NCBI RefSeq assembly: GCF_964187635.1
Contig: NZ_CAXLMO010000098.1
Coordinates: forward strand, 30,597 to 94,596
Source of the DNA: Seribacter sulfatis
Lineage (GTDB): Bacteria; Verrucomicrobiota; Verrucomicrobiia; Opitutales; Seribacteraceae
Reading direction: 5' to 3'
DNA length: 64,000 nt
A program made the position numbers and the translations under genes. Of the stretch, positions 17,241 through 26,875 are shown piece by piece. Under the pieces are notes generated by a model. That model worked only from the letters and a program-made list of their open reading frames with translations, made no database searches and was not told the origin of the DNA. How positions within the stretch are numbered: the first letter of the stretch is position 1; each line of letters begins with the position of its first letter.

Positions 17241-18011
17241 TCAACTTATTAGCAATTGAGCAAACTCTTGTTCTATTTCGGGTTTACAAGCCACTATGGA
17301 AGTAAAATCTTTCTTTTTTGAAAAATCTACTATCGATAAACCTGCACCTTTTAAAATTGGTATCAGTGGTAAAATGTCAAAGGGTTTTAAATCGATATCT
17401 AACATTGCATCAGCCTTTCCAGTGCATAAAAGATAGTACCCATAACAGTCACCCCAGGTTCTAAATTGAGCCTCTCGTTTCTTTAACCTTTGCCAATTTG
17501 AAGCAATAGAAGATTGTGAAATACTTTTTTCGTCTGTTGTTAGAATGAGAGATTCATCCCATGAAACAAAGGGTGAACATTCTGTTTTTATTCCATTTAA
17601 TAAACAAGAGTCATTATCTCCAACCAATAAATCATTCCCTAATTTAGGAAGTCGCATACAACCATAAGCAGGGTAATCATTATACAAATACCCTATCAAA
17701 GTTCCAAACAAAGGAATCCCCCTGGCAAAACTAAATGTTCCGTCAATGGGATCAATAATCCAGATGCTTTCCGCACTTTTTTCTTTATTTGCCAACTCCT
17801 CACCAACTATTCCGTGACTCGGGTAAGATAATTCAATCTGTTCTCTGATAAAATGTTCTGTATTTAAATCAACATCTGTAACGATTGTCCCATCGCATTT
17901 TTTTCTTTTATTTACAATATTTGTATCAAAGCATTTATTGATAGATAAAGATGTTTCGGTTGTAATTTTTTCTACAAATTCAGTAAAAACTGGAAAACTT
18001 ATTTTATTCAT
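17241..18011 (-). CDS. Inositol-monophosphatase-family phosphatase, HisN-like
   Basis: A magnesium-dependent sugar/amino-alcohol phosphatase of the IMPase fold, 256 residues. Metal-binding motifs are visible: GEE (70-72), WIIDPIDGTFSF (84-95, with D87 and D90) and a second-half PFDILPL around the last catalytic aspartate. The segment TWGDCYGYYLLCTGKADAML resembles the HisN branch (histidinol-phosphate phosphatase) more than inositol phosphatase. Substrate is therefore probably histidinol phosphate, but this rests on one motif. No other his gene is nearby. It is divergent from the exonuclease-like gene with only 16 bp between starts. Confidence 0.8.
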   Translation of the reverse strand: MNKISFPVFTEFVEKITTETSLSINKCFDTNIVNKRKKCDGTIVTDVDLNTEHFIREQIELSYPSHGIVGEELANKEKSAESIWIIDPIDGTFSFARGIPLFGTLIGYLYNDYPAYGCMRLPKLGNDLLVGDNDSCLLNGIKTECSPFVSWDESLILTTDEKSISQSSIASNWQRLKKREAQFRTWGDCYGYYLLCTGKADAMLDIDLKPFDILPLIPILKGAGLSIVDFSKKKDFTSIVACKPEIEQEFAQLLIS

Positions 18012-18027
18012 TTAGATTTTTTAAAAT

Positions 18028-18525
18028 ATGCAAATTTTAGCCCTGGACTTTGAAGGTTCACTCTCCAATGGAATACGAGAAATAGGTTTAATCACATCAG
18101 TTAATTCCACAATAGTAAGTTTAGCGGAACAAACAATTCGAAATGAAGCTGAATGTATCGAGTTCTTTAAAACAATATTTAAGAAAATACCTGATTTTAT
18201 AATATCACACAATGTACCAACAGAGAAAAATCTTCTTAAAAAGTATCTACCTTACAGTAATATTACCAGTACAAACCATGGAGTGGAATGGGGACCGTGG
18301 CTCGATACTAAAGAAATGTATAAAATACTTTATCCCCAATTGGAAGAATACGGATTAGAGCACTTAACTAATATTTTTATTAAAGAAGAGAGCTCTGTAC
18401 TAGCTAAAAGACATTGCCGAGAAGATAAAAGAACCCCTCACAACGCCTTGTATGATACAATATGTGCCTTCTTGCTTTATAAAAGATTAGCAAGTATCGT
18501 AAATATAAAACAGTTTATTCGGTAG
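18028..18525 (+). CDS. DnaQ-like DEDDh 3'-5' exonuclease domain protein
   Basis: A small, single-domain protein (165 residues) that looks like an RNase H-fold proofreading-type exonuclease. Exo I is LALDFEGS (D7, E9). Exo III is HNALYD (H138, D143), the DEDDh form. The helix WLDTKEMYKILYPQLEEYGL resembles the DnaQ family. The Exo II site reads HNVPTEKNLL (N62, E66), so the usual aspartate is a glutamate, which may lower activity or change metal binding. There is no polymerase or GIY-YIG fusion. It overlaps the end of convergent gyrA by 11 bp. Function is unknown beyond probable nuclease; it could trim RNA or short DNA. Confidence 0.72.
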   Translation: MQILALDFEGSLSNGIREIGLITSVNSTIVSLAEQTIRNEAECIEFFKTIFKKIPDFIISHNVPTEKNLLKKYLPYSNITSTNHGVEWGPWLDTKEMYKILYPQLEEYGLEHLTNIFIKEESSVLAKRHCREDKRTPHNALYDTICAFLLYKRLASIVNIKQFIR

Positions 18526-21088
18526 AATCAGTTTTGGTATCGTGGTCAGTGTTTAGATTACCTGTATCTGTTTCTGGCTCGTTTTCTAGCAAGTTTTCGG
18601 ATTCCGTCCCCTCCTCTTCGAGTTCATCACCTTCGTCGAGTTCTATAACTTCAGAAATAGCTGTTAATTTGTCTTTACCGGATAAATTAACGAGCTTTAC
18701 CCCCTTCGAACCTCGGCTTGTTTCCCGGACATTATTAACAGGGCAACGAACAGCCTGTCCGTTACTTGTGATCATTAAGATTTCACTCTCGGGATCTACG
18801 CTCAGTGCACCGATTATTCTGTCAGTATTCATTGCAGTAACACCCTGACCGCCTCTTTTCCTTGGGGTAGCATCTTCAACCGAATCACTATCAAGTTTTC
18901 CACCGTTTGGAAGAAACGCACTGAACCGAGTACGGATACCTAGACCATTTTGTCCTGCAATCAGTAATAATTTTTGATCATCAACCACCAGGCAAGAATC
19001 TACTTGATCTTTGGGTTTGAGTCTAATCCCACGAACGCCTCTAGTTACTCTGCCTTGGTCTCGTAATTGATCGCAGCAAAACCGCAGTCCTTTTCCGTTT
19101 TTGGTTAAAATTAAAATATGATCATCCGGATTCGTTTTGATCGCCTTTAATACAGTATCACCTTCATCAACATTAATGCCAATAATTCCACCCTTGCGAT
19201 GGTTTTTGTACGCATTTATCTTTGTTTTTTTGATTACTCCTTTTTGAGTACATAAAACTAATGATTGATCAGATTCAAAGGAATCAATCGCAATAAGGGC
19301 AGCAACCTTTTCGCTTTTTTGCATTTCGAGAAGATTGATTATATTTCTACCCTTTGCAATTCTACTTCCCTCTGGTATTTCATAAGCTTTTCCAACGTAG
19401 ACACGACCATTTTTCATAAAAAACATGAGTGTATCGTGCGCATTGCAAGTTTGTAAAATTTCGACAGGATCTTCCTCCTTTTGACCACTCCCAATTACTC
19501 CTTTTCCTCCACGATTTTGTGAACGAAATTCTTCGACGCCAGTTCTTTTTATGAATCCGCTTTTTGTAATCGTAACAACACAACCATCATTAGGAATTAA
19601 ATCTTCCATTCTAACATCGCCTTCATACTCCGTTATTGTGCATTTTCTTTCGTCTGCGTATACATCTCTCAAGGCACTTAATTCATCTTTTATTACGGAT
19701 AAGAGTATATGTTCATTTTCAATAATTTCTTTGAGTCCTGAGATAATCGTCATTAATTCTTGATATTCAGCGTCAATTTTCTCTCTTTCCATACCAGTCA
19801 ATTGGTATAATCGTAAATCAAGAATTGCATTCACTTGCCTGTCAGAAAGAGTATATTTTGCGACTAAATTAGATTTCGCTTCAATTCGGTTTGCTGAAGC
19901 TCGAATTATACGAACAAAATCATCTAAATTATCTTGTGCAATTTTATAGCCTTCTAGTATATGAGCTCGATCCTCAGCCTTCCTCAATCTGAATTGAGTT
20001 CTTCTAAGAATTACCTCTCTCCGATGGTCAACATAACACTCCAAAGCTTCCTTAATGTTCATCTGCCTTGGCCTTCTCTTATCTAAGGCCAATAGAATAA
20101 CGCCAAAACTACTTTCAAGTGCAGTTAGTTTAAAAAGTTTGTTGATGGTAACTCTCTCAATTTCTCCGAGTTTAAGCTCTACAACGATACGAGTCGTTTC
20201 GGTCGATTCATCTCTAAGATCGCTCACTCCATCAAGAATTTTTTCTTTCACCAAATCTGCAATTCTAGTTACTAAAGTTGCACGATTTGCATTATACGGA
20301 ATTTCAGAAATTATTATTTGTTGTTTTCCATTCGGCAATTCTTCAGTAGTTATTGTACCTCTCATTCTTACTATGCCACGACCGGTATGCATGTAGGAAT
20401 TAATTCCGGATCTACCCGCTATTGTACCGCCCGTTGGAAAATCGGGTCCCGGTAGTATTTCCATAATTTGCTCAATCGTACAATTAGGCTCATCGATTAG
20501 TAAGGTTACGGCGTCAATCAGTTCACCCAAATTATGGGGGGGTATGTTAGTCGCCATACCCACAGCGATACCAGAAGAACCGTTCATCAGGAGGCTGGGC
20601 AGGGAAGACGGCAAAACTGTAGGTTCAGTAGAACTTTCTTTGTAATTAGGGGCAAAGTCGACTGTATCTTCGTCGATATCCTTGAGTAATTCTTCCGCTA
20701 TTTTAGTCAATCGACATTCTGTGTATCGATATGCTGCCGCAGAATCTCCATCGACTGAACCAAAATTACCTTGACCATCTACCAACGGATACCTCATTAC
20801 CCACGGTTGTGCCATTCTTACTAATGTATCATATACCGAACTATCGCCATGCGGGTGATAATTTTTTAAGACCTCTCCCACTACACCAGCACACTTATCG
20901 TACGCCCTGCTGTGCAACAAGCCCTCCCGTAGCATAGCATACAAAACCCTGCGATGTACTGGTTTAAAACCATCCCGAACATCTGGTAAGGCTCGACTTA
21001 CTATCACTGACATCGAATAATCGATGTAAGCAGATTGCATAATATCGCTTATATTTCCCGAAAAGAGTGATTTATTATTGTCTGTCAT
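18515..21088 (-). CDS. gyrA: DNA gyrase subunit A
   Basis: The breakage-reunion subunit of gyrase, which introduces negative supercoils with GyrB. Its 857 residues carry the catalytic tyrosine in AAYRYTE (Y122, E. coli numbering holds exactly). The quinolone-region motif HPHGDSSVYDT has S83 and D87, the drug-sensitive state. A C-terminal beta-pinwheel follows, and the GyrA box appears as QNRGGKG, marking gyrase rather than topoisomerase IV. The last ~45 residues are very acidic, a common autoinhibitory tail. It starts 10 bp after gyrB, forming a gyrBA operon. Confidence 0.97.
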   Translation of the reverse strand: MTDNNKSLFSGNISDIMQSAYIDYSMSVIVSRALPDVRDGFKPVHRRVLYAMLREGLLHSRAYDKCAGVVGEVLKNYHPHGDSSVYDTLVRMAQPWVMRYPLVDGQGNFGSVDGDSAAAYRYTECRLTKIAEELLKDIDEDTVDFAPNYKESSTEPTVLPSSLPSLLMNGSSGIAVGMATNIPPHNLGELIDAVTLLIDEPNCTIEQIMEILPGPDFPTGGTIAGRSGINSYMHTGRGIVRMRGTITTEELPNGKQQIIISEIPYNANRATLVTRIADLVKEKILDGVSDLRDESTETTRIVVELKLGEIERVTINKLFKLTALESSFGVILLALDKRRPRQMNIKEALECYVDHRREVILRRTQFRLRKAEDRAHILEGYKIAQDNLDDFVRIIRASANRIEAKSNLVAKYTLSDRQVNAILDLRLYQLTGMEREKIDAEYQELMTIISGLKEIIENEHILLSVIKDELSALRDVYADERKCTITEYEGDVRMEDLIPNDGCVVTITKSGFIKRTGVEEFRSQNRGGKGVIGSGQKEEDPVEILQTCNAHDTLMFFMKNGRVYVGKAYEIPEGSRIAKGRNIINLLEMQKSEKVAALIAIDSFESDQSLVLCTQKGVIKKTKINAYKNHRKGGIIGINVDEGDTVLKAIKTNPDDHILILTKNGKGLRFCCDQLRDQGRVTRGVRGIRLKPKDQVDSCLVVDDQKLLLIAGQNGLGIRTRFSAFLPNGGKLDSDSVEDATPRKRGGQGVTAMNTDRIIGALSVDPESEILMITSNGQAVRCPVNNVRETSRGSKGVKLVNLSGKDKLTAISEVIELDEGDELEEEGTESENLLENEPETDTGNLNTDHDTKTDSTE

Positions 21089-21098
21089 TATAAAATTA

Positions 21099-23600
21099 TT
21101 AGGCGTCTAAAAATGAAACATTCAGGGCATTATCTTCAATGAAAGCTCTGCGCGGTGGGACTTCTTCACCCATTAACATTGTGAAGATATTATCGGCCGC
21201 AATTGCATCCTCTATTTCAACTTTAATTAAACTTCTTTTTTGTGGATCCATAGTCGTTTCAAAGAGTTGCTTCGGGTTCATTTCTCCTAGTCCTTTATAT
21301 CTTTGTATTTGAAGTCCTTTCCTACCTTGCTTCCTTATTGTTTCCAAAAAGTTGATTACTGAGAAGATGTCTACTGTTTCCTCTTTGTTTTCAGCACCAC
21401 TATTAGTTACGATATGATAATCAGATACTTCTTCTTTGTTAGAAAAAAGCGTATAATTAATCCCTAATTCATGGCATTGTTTTAATAATTTCTCAATTTC
21501 GTATGATTCATATATTTCATGAATTGAAATTCTTTGACTCACTTTCAAGCCATTTAATTCTATTTCTCTACTCACAGAGTCGAGCTCATTTTCTTCTACG
21601 ATATTTTGTGATAACATGAAACCAGCCTTGGCTTCGATATCTTTGAAAAATCTAATTTCTTCCTCATTACCAGTTCGGATACGAGCTAGAAATCGCGGAA
21701 GGGATTCTGATTTTCCATCAAGTTGGGCAAGCAACCTAGTTAGAGTGCATCCATAGCGTTGAATCCCTTTTCCTAATGCCTCAATTTTTAAAAACTGCTC
21801 GATTAAAATTTTTATCTTCTCTTCTGGGAATAAATAATCATCACTTTTTCTTTTAAACTCAATATCTTCACAGCCCAATGACAGAAGAATCTTACTCATT
21901 TCCGCATCATCTTGAATATACTGTTCTGTTTTTCTTCTCTTTATTTTATATAGTGGAGGCCGTGCAACATAAACAAATCCATTTTCTATCAAGCCTTTCA
22001 TTTGCCTAAACAAAAATGTGAGCAGAAGAGTTCTAATGTGAGCTCCATCTACATCCGCATCCGTCATTATTATTATTTTGTGATATCGTGCTTTACTAGC
22101 GTCAAAAGCACCTTCTCCCTCGTGGTCTCCGATTCCAGTACCCACTGCAGTGATCAAACTTCTTATTTCAGCATTGTTGAGAACTTTATCTAGACGAGCC
22201 TTTTCAACATTCAATAATTTACCCCTTAGTGGGAGTATCGCCTGAGTAAGCCTATCACGACCCTGCTTTGCTGAACCTCCTGCTGAGTCTCCCTCCACAA
22301 TGTACAATTCACTTTTAGCGGGGTCCTTCTCAGAACAATCGGCTAACTTGCCTGGTAGTCCACCACCAGATAATGCTCCCTTTCTTACCGTCTCACGGGC
22401 TTTCCTGGCTGCCTCTCTTGCCCGAGATGCATGAATCACTTTTTGAATTAATGACTTTGCGGTGTCAGGATTCATTTCAAAATAGTATTTCATCTTTTCA
22501 CCAACGATCTTCTGAACAATCCCATCTACTTCACGATTAGAAAGTTTGGTCTTCGTTTGCCCCTCAAATCTTGGCTCCGGTACCTTTACCGAAACTACTG
22601 CGGTTAATCCCTCTCTCACATCATCACCCGTTAATGATAATTCTTTTTCTTTCAGTAAGTCGTTTTGCCTCGCATATCCGTTGATAACACGAGTCAGTGC
22701 TGTGCGGAAACCAGACAGATGAGTACCACCTTCTACATTATGAATTGAATTTGCATATGCGTAAAGTTGGTCGGAGAAAGAGTCATTATATATTAGGGCA
22801 ACCTCAAGCATAATTGTTCCCTCTCCGGTTTCAGCAGGAGCCTCCCCTGAAAACGTAATTGGTTCAGACGTTAAACAATTCTTATTTTGATTTAAATACA
22901 TCACGTATTCACTAATACCATCCTCAAAAACAAATGTTTGCTCGCGTTCGCCCTTGTCTTCTTTCAACGATATCTTAACACCAGGATTAAGGAATGCCAA
23001 TTCCCGCAACCTTTTTGCAAGAACATCAAATTTGAATTCCCTAGTCTCGGTGAAAATTTGTTCGTCGGGAAGAAAAGTCACCTTTGTACCCGTAGATTGG
23101 CAGGATCCGATCACTTTCATTTTTTGTGTCGTTATTCCTCGGGAAAACTCCATCTGGTGAATTTTTTCCTCCCTTCTAACTTCAGCAACAAACCATTCTG
23201 AAACTGCATTTACGCATTTTGCACCCACCCCATGCAAGCCTCCTGAAACCTGATAAGCCCCTTTTCCAAATTTTCCGCCAGCATGTAAATTCGTAAGAAC
23301 TAATTCTAATGCCGGCATATTATGCTTCGGGTGAACATCTACCGGAATCCCTCGACCATTGTCCTGAATCGAGCACGATCCATCTGCATGAAGGTGAACT
23401 TTTATTTCTGAGCAATACCCCGCTAATGACTCATCAATTGAATTATCGACAATTTCAAAAACACAATGATGCAGACCCCTTTCATTGGTATCACCAATAT
23501 ACATATCGGGTCGCTTTCGCACGCCCTCCAAGCCTTCTAACTTTTGAATTTGTGAAGAGTCGTACTTTTCTTCTTTTTTTATGTTTTTTTCTTCTGACAT
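21099..23600 (-). CDS. gyrB: DNA gyrase subunit B
   Basis: The ATPase subunit of gyrase. GHKL ATP-site motifs are present (DNGRGIPVD and GGLHGVGAKCVNAVS), then the TOPRIM part with EGDSAGGSAKQGRD, PLRGK and DADVDGAH, and the C-terminal QRYKGLGEMNPKQL. I choose the ATG at 23600 (MSEEKNIKK, 833 residues). The longer frame begins with TTG nine bases upstream. Between TOPRIM and the end there is an extra segment of roughly 150 residues (region ILIEQFLKIEA to QCHELG), as in many proteobacterial-type GyrB proteins. gyrA follows by 10 bp. Confidence 0.97.
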   Translation of the reverse strand: MSEEKNIKKEEKYDSSQIQKLEGLEGVRKRPDMYIGDTNERGLHHCVFEIVDNSIDESLAGYCSEIKVHLHADGSCSIQDNGRGIPVDVHPKHNMPALELVLTNLHAGGKFGKGAYQVSGGLHGVGAKCVNAVSEWFVAEVRREEKIHQMEFSRGITTQKMKVIGSCQSTGTKVTFLPDEQIFTETREFKFDVLAKRLRELAFLNPGVKISLKEDKGEREQTFVFEDGISEYVMYLNQNKNCLTSEPITFSGEAPAETGEGTIMLEVALIYNDSFSDQLYAYANSIHNVEGGTHLSGFRTALTRVINGYARQNDLLKEKELSLTGDDVREGLTAVVSVKVPEPRFEGQTKTKLSNREVDGIVQKIVGEKMKYYFEMNPDTAKSLIQKVIHASRAREAARKARETVRKGALSGGGLPGKLADCSEKDPAKSELYIVEGDSAGGSAKQGRDRLTQAILPLRGKLLNVEKARLDKVLNNAEIRSLITAVGTGIGDHEGEGAFDASKARYHKIIIMTDADVDGAHIRTLLLTFLFRQMKGLIENGFVYVARPPLYKIKRRKTEQYIQDDAEMSKILLSLGCEDIEFKRKSDDYLFPEEKIKILIEQFLKIEALGKGIQRYGCTLTRLLAQLDGKSESLPRFLARIRTGNEEEIRFFKDIEAKAGFMLSQNIVEENELDSVSREIELNGLKVSQRISIHEIYESYEIEKLLKQCHELGINYTLFSNKEEVSDYHIVTNSGAENKEETVDIFSVINFLETIRKQGRKGLQIQRYKGLGEMNPKQLFETTMDPQKRSLIKVEIEDAIAADNIFTMLMGEEVPPRRAFIEDNALNVSFLDA

Positions 23601-23609
23601 GGGTGGCAA

Positions 23610-23939
23610 TTAAATTGTTTCTTTAATAACGCTTAAGTTCTTTTAATATAAAGGTTAAGGTGAGAATTTTGCTTTCAGTTTTAGAGTAATTGTGATGGAC
23701 TATTTATATCTTTTTTTTGGTATTTCAGTCAAGGTAGGATTTAAACTTTTTCTTGAAAACTTGAGGGGTGGGGGGTGCCTATTATTTTTGTGTTTCAATT
23801 TTGGCCTTCAATACTTCAAAAAGCGTTGCAACACAGGTATTAATGAAAACTAAGATCTATCATTCAATAATTAGCTTTATGGCAAATCCCAATGCCGTTC
23901 GACCCCTTTCCATTCAATGCTTTTTCTTGATAATAGCGA
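23610..23939. other. Intergenic region between gyrB and the SLC13 transporter gene
   Basis: About 330 bp without a convincing gene, the largest gap in the window. It holds the gyrB promoter, an AT-rich leader of roughly 90 nt, and a short G-rich tract (GAGGGGTGGGGGGTG on the plus strand, about 23763-23777) just upstream of the promoter. A 60-codon plus-strand frame at 23768-23950 has no recognisable features and overlaps the convergent transporter stop. No clear hairpin terminator for the transporter gene is visible. Confidence 0.6.
23703..23732 (-). promoter_or_regulatory. gyrBA promoter
   Basis: Minus-strand TTGACT (23727-23732) and TATAAA (23703-23708) are separated by 18 nt, giving a good sigma-70-type promoter with a predicted start near 23696 and an untranslated leader of about 95 nt before the gyrB ATG. 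Gyrase promoters are often supercoiling-sensitive; that is not testable from sequence alone. Confidence 0.6.
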
Positions 23940-25784
23940 TCAAGGAATGAAGTCCCAAATAATGGAAACGAGTGTAACAGTTCCAATAAAATAAATTAGG
24001 TTAAAATAAATGCCCACTTTTAGAAAATCTTTAAATTGATAACCTCCAACAGTATAAACAAATGTATTTGTCTGATATCCAATTGGCGTGACAAAACTTG
24101 CGGATGCAGCAATACAGGCTGTTAATATATAGGCTCTTGCATCGCTTGGTGGCATGTTCATCAAATGTGCTACCTCAAGGGATATCGGTGCCATTATAAC
24201 TATTGTTGCGTTATTTGATAAAACTTCTGTTAAAAAAGCGGTGCATAAATATAAAACTATTAAAACCGCAAATGGTTGCCATTCTGGTTCAAATAATCCC
24301 AGCCCAACTCCTCCTACTACCGATGCAATCACTGAGGATGCACCCGTACTTTGCATCGTTATGCCAAGTGCCAGCATCCCGTAAATAAGTATTAATATGT
24401 TCCATTCGATTGCGTGATAGGCTTCCCGTGGTTTTAGGCAACCAGTTAGCAGTAAAATTGACACTCCAATAATAGAGGTTATAGAAATCGGTAGTACGCC
24501 AAAAGATGCAACTGCTATAATTCCCATTAGAACTGCAATCACGATGGGGGCCTTTTTTTTCATATTCTTCATCGGCATGGCCGCCTGGTCCAACAGGATG
24601 ACCTCGTCAGATTTTCTCAGCCTTTCTATTGCATCTTCGGCACCCAAGATTAACAAAGTATCACTTGGTTGGAGTCGTATCTTTTCAATTTCAACCCCAA
24701 GATTTTTTCCCCGACGGTGTACAGCAAGAATAGTTAAATTAAAACGAGCCCTGAAACTTGCATCCGAAAGGTTCCTTGAAATCAAGGAGGAAGAGGGTCC
24801 CACCACACACTCCACCATTATTCCAGTTTTAGAGGAAACTTGCTCAATACCCAGAGCCGTTTCATTTAATAAATTTACACCCTCTATCTCACTAGTTTCG
24901 ATAATCCCCTGTGGTTTACAAGAAAGAACGAGGCGATCTTTTGCTTCCAGTTTTTCCCCTGTTTTCCTTGCTGAAATTGCCGCTCCATTTCTTACAATTT
25001 CTAAAAGTCTTACTCCGGAAAGTTTGGTAATTCCAGAATCTTTAATTCTTTGCCCAACAAGTGGGGAATTATCATGTACAATAGCCTCAGTTAAAAATTC
25101 TTTACTGTCTAAGTCTGATATTATATCTGATAATGCTTCCCTGTCAGGCAATAACCTTCTTCCGAATAAAACTAAAAAACTTAAAGAAATTGCCAGCAAG
25201 GGAAGGCCGATTTTTGCTAACTCAAACATACCCAATGGTTCCATGTTTTGGTAAATTGTAGAATTTGTTATAATTCCGCTTGCTAGAATATTGGTGCTAG
25301 TGCCAACCAAAGTACAGCATCCACCAAATATAGATGCATAAGATACCGGTATCAGCATCTTTGAGGATGGTACCCCCATTTTTCTCGAAAGGCTTATCAC
25401 GACTGGCAATAACACAACCACAACTGGGGTGTTATTGATAAAAGCTGATACAAAAGCTACCAGTAAGAGTAAAATAAGCATGAACCTGCGGTATCCATAT
25501 TTACAAAACTTGCCCAATGAATCGGAAGCTTGCTCAATTAATCTACAACGATTTAAAGAGGCACTAATGACAAACATTGCTGCAATTGTAAGAGGTGCCT
25601 CGTTAGAAAAGACACTCAAAATTTGAGGTATAGAAGGCCAATTATCGCTTATTTCTAAGCCCGAAAATAGTAAAATAATTCCTAGTAAGGTAAGGGCTGT
25701 GGTATCAACACTTACTTTCTCCATTAAAAAAGAAATAAGAGCGGATAATAAGAGTCCGAACGCTAAAATCGTTTCCCATTCCAT
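23940..25784 (-). CDS. SLC13/ArsB-NhaD-type permease with two RCK_C (TrkA-C) domains
   Basis: An inner-membrane anion or dicarboxylate transporter of 614 residues. The N-terminal half has about six hydrophobic segments with the conserved FINNTPVVVVLLPVVISL and GTSTNILASG. Two cytosolic TrkA-C-like domains occupy roughly residues 210-390, where motifs such as LVGQRIKDSGITKLSGVRLL and LQPSDTLLILGAEDAIERL are visible. A second membrane half ends with SNNATIVIMAPISL and ASFVTPIGYQTNTFVY. This layout is the SLC13-type sulfate/dicarboxylate family with regulatory RCK_C inserts. The substrate cannot be deduced. It is divergent from hemB. Confidence 0.85.
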   Translation of the reverse strand: MEWETILAFGLLLSALISFLMEKVSVDTTALTLLGIILLFSGLEISDNWPSIPQILSVFSNEAPLTIAAMFVISASLNRCRLIEQASDSLGKFCKYGYRRFMLILLLLVAFVSAFINNTPVVVVLLPVVISLSRKMGVPSSKMLIPVSYASIFGGCCTLVGTSTNILASGIITNSTIYQNMEPLGMFELAKIGLPLLAISLSFLVLFGRRLLPDREALSDIISDLDSKEFLTEAIVHDNSPLVGQRIKDSGITKLSGVRLLEIVRNGAAISARKTGEKLEAKDRLVLSCKPQGIIETSEIEGVNLLNETALGIEQVSSKTGIMVECVVGPSSSLISRNLSDASFRARFNLTILAVHRRGKNLGVEIEKIRLQPSDTLLILGAEDAIERLRKSDEVILLDQAAMPMKNMKKKAPIVIAVLMGIIAVASFGVLPISITSIIGVSILLLTGCLKPREAYHAIEWNILILIYGMLALGITMQSTGASSVIASVVGGVGLGLFEPEWQPFAVLIVLYLCTAFLTEVLSNNATIVIMAPISLEVAHLMNMPPSDARAYILTACIAASASFVTPIGYQTNTFVYTVGGYQFKDFLKVGIYFNLIYFIGTVTLVSIIWDFIP

Positions 25785-25891
25785 AGATTAATCAAAGAAT
25801 TTTATAGCGATCATAATAGCTTAGAGGTATAGTAACATTTAATAGAATTTATAATTGCTTATTAGTATTTCATTTTAATTACCCTTCATCA

Positions 25892-26875
25892 ATGAATTTC
25901 AACCTAACCCATCGCCCCAGGCGCATAAGAAATAATCCAGTACTTCGTTCTTTGGTCAAAGAGCAAGAATTATCTCATAACGATCTCGTCTTACCAGTTT
26001 TTGTTTCTGAACAAGCTCAAGTTCCTGAAAAGATAGATTCTATGCCTGAAATATTTCGATGGCCCCTCAATTTATTGGTCTCAAAAATTAAAGAATGGCA
26101 GGATATTGGGATCAATACATTTGCTATCTTTCCTCAAATTCAGGCTAGCAAAAAAAACCCCTTAGGCTCAGAAATCCTCAATTCCGATTCCCTGGTATAC
26201 AAGACTGCTTACGAAATTAAGGCAGCGATTGATAATGTTGCCCTTGTTGGTGATATTGCTCTCGATCCTTACACAACACACGGGCACGACGGCATACTCG
26301 ATTGTAATGGAGTGGTTGAAAATGATAGAACTGTCGAAATTCTAGCTCAGGGGGCAGTATTAGCAGCGGGTGCAGGGTACGATTTGGTTGCTCCTTCCGA
26401 TATGATGGACGGCCGAGTTAAACTGATTCGTGAGGAATTAGATAAACAAAACAAACAAAACACGGGTATTCTTTCTTACTCCGCTAAATTCTCATCTGCA
26501 TACTATGGACCTTTTAGGGATGCAATCGGTACCGGGCAAAAAACTGCCATCGACAAGTCTTGTTATCAATTAGACCCCGCAAACCTTCGCGAAGCAAAAA
26601 GAGAATTGGAATTAGATTTTGAAGAAGGTGCTGATATTCTAATGATAAAGCCTGCAGAACCTTATTTAGATGTAATCAAGTACGCTAGGGAAAATTTCAA
26701 CATTCCAATCGCCGCGTATCAGGTTTCTGGAGAATATTCACGAATATGGGCCTCTCACTTACAGGGTTGGCTCGACCTAGAGTCCTGCGCACTTGAATCG
26801 ATGCATTCGATTAAGAGGGCAGGGGCAAACATAATTTTTACCTATTTTGCGGAAAGAATCGCCAAATTAATTTAA
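25892..26875 (+). CDS. hemB: Delta-aminolevulinic acid dehydratase (porphobilinogen synthase)
   Basis: Condenses two 5-aminolevulinate molecules to porphobilinogen in haem biosynthesis. It has 327 residues, family length, with both Schiff-base lysine regions readable: SAKFSSAYYGPFRDA and ADILMIKPAEPYLDV. The metal loop reads DIALDPYTTHGHDGILD, so the cysteine triad of zinc enzymes is replaced by the alanine/aspartate type found in magnesium-dependent enzymes. Its TAA lies within a TTAA shared with the stop of the convergent downstream gene. There is no Shine-Dalgarno. Confident. Confidence 0.96.
   Translation: MNFNLTHRPRRIRNNPVLRSLVKEQELSHNDLVLPVFVSEQAQVPEKIDSMPEIFRWPLNLLVSKIKEWQDIGINTFAIFPQIQASKKNPLGSEILNSDSLVYKTAYEIKAAIDNVALVGDIALDPYTTHGHDGILDCNGVVENDRTVEILAQGAVLAAGAGYDLVAPSDMMDGRVKLIREELDKQNKQNTGILSYSAKFSSAYYGPFRDAIGTGQKTAIDKSCYQLDPANLREAKRELELDFEEGADILMIKPAEPYLDVIKYARENFNIPIAAYQVSGEYSRIWASHLQGWLDLESCALESMHSIKRAGANIIFTYFAERIAKLI

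Noticed and set aside
23768..23950. Short plus-strand frame in the gyrB-SLC13 gap
   Set aside because: No Shine-Dalgarno, no recognisable domain and it runs into the convergent transporter stop.
24544..25254. 236-codon plus-strand open frame
   Set aside because: It lies entirely antisense to the SLC13-type transporter, whose sequence is clearly conserved; the translation has no recognisable features.
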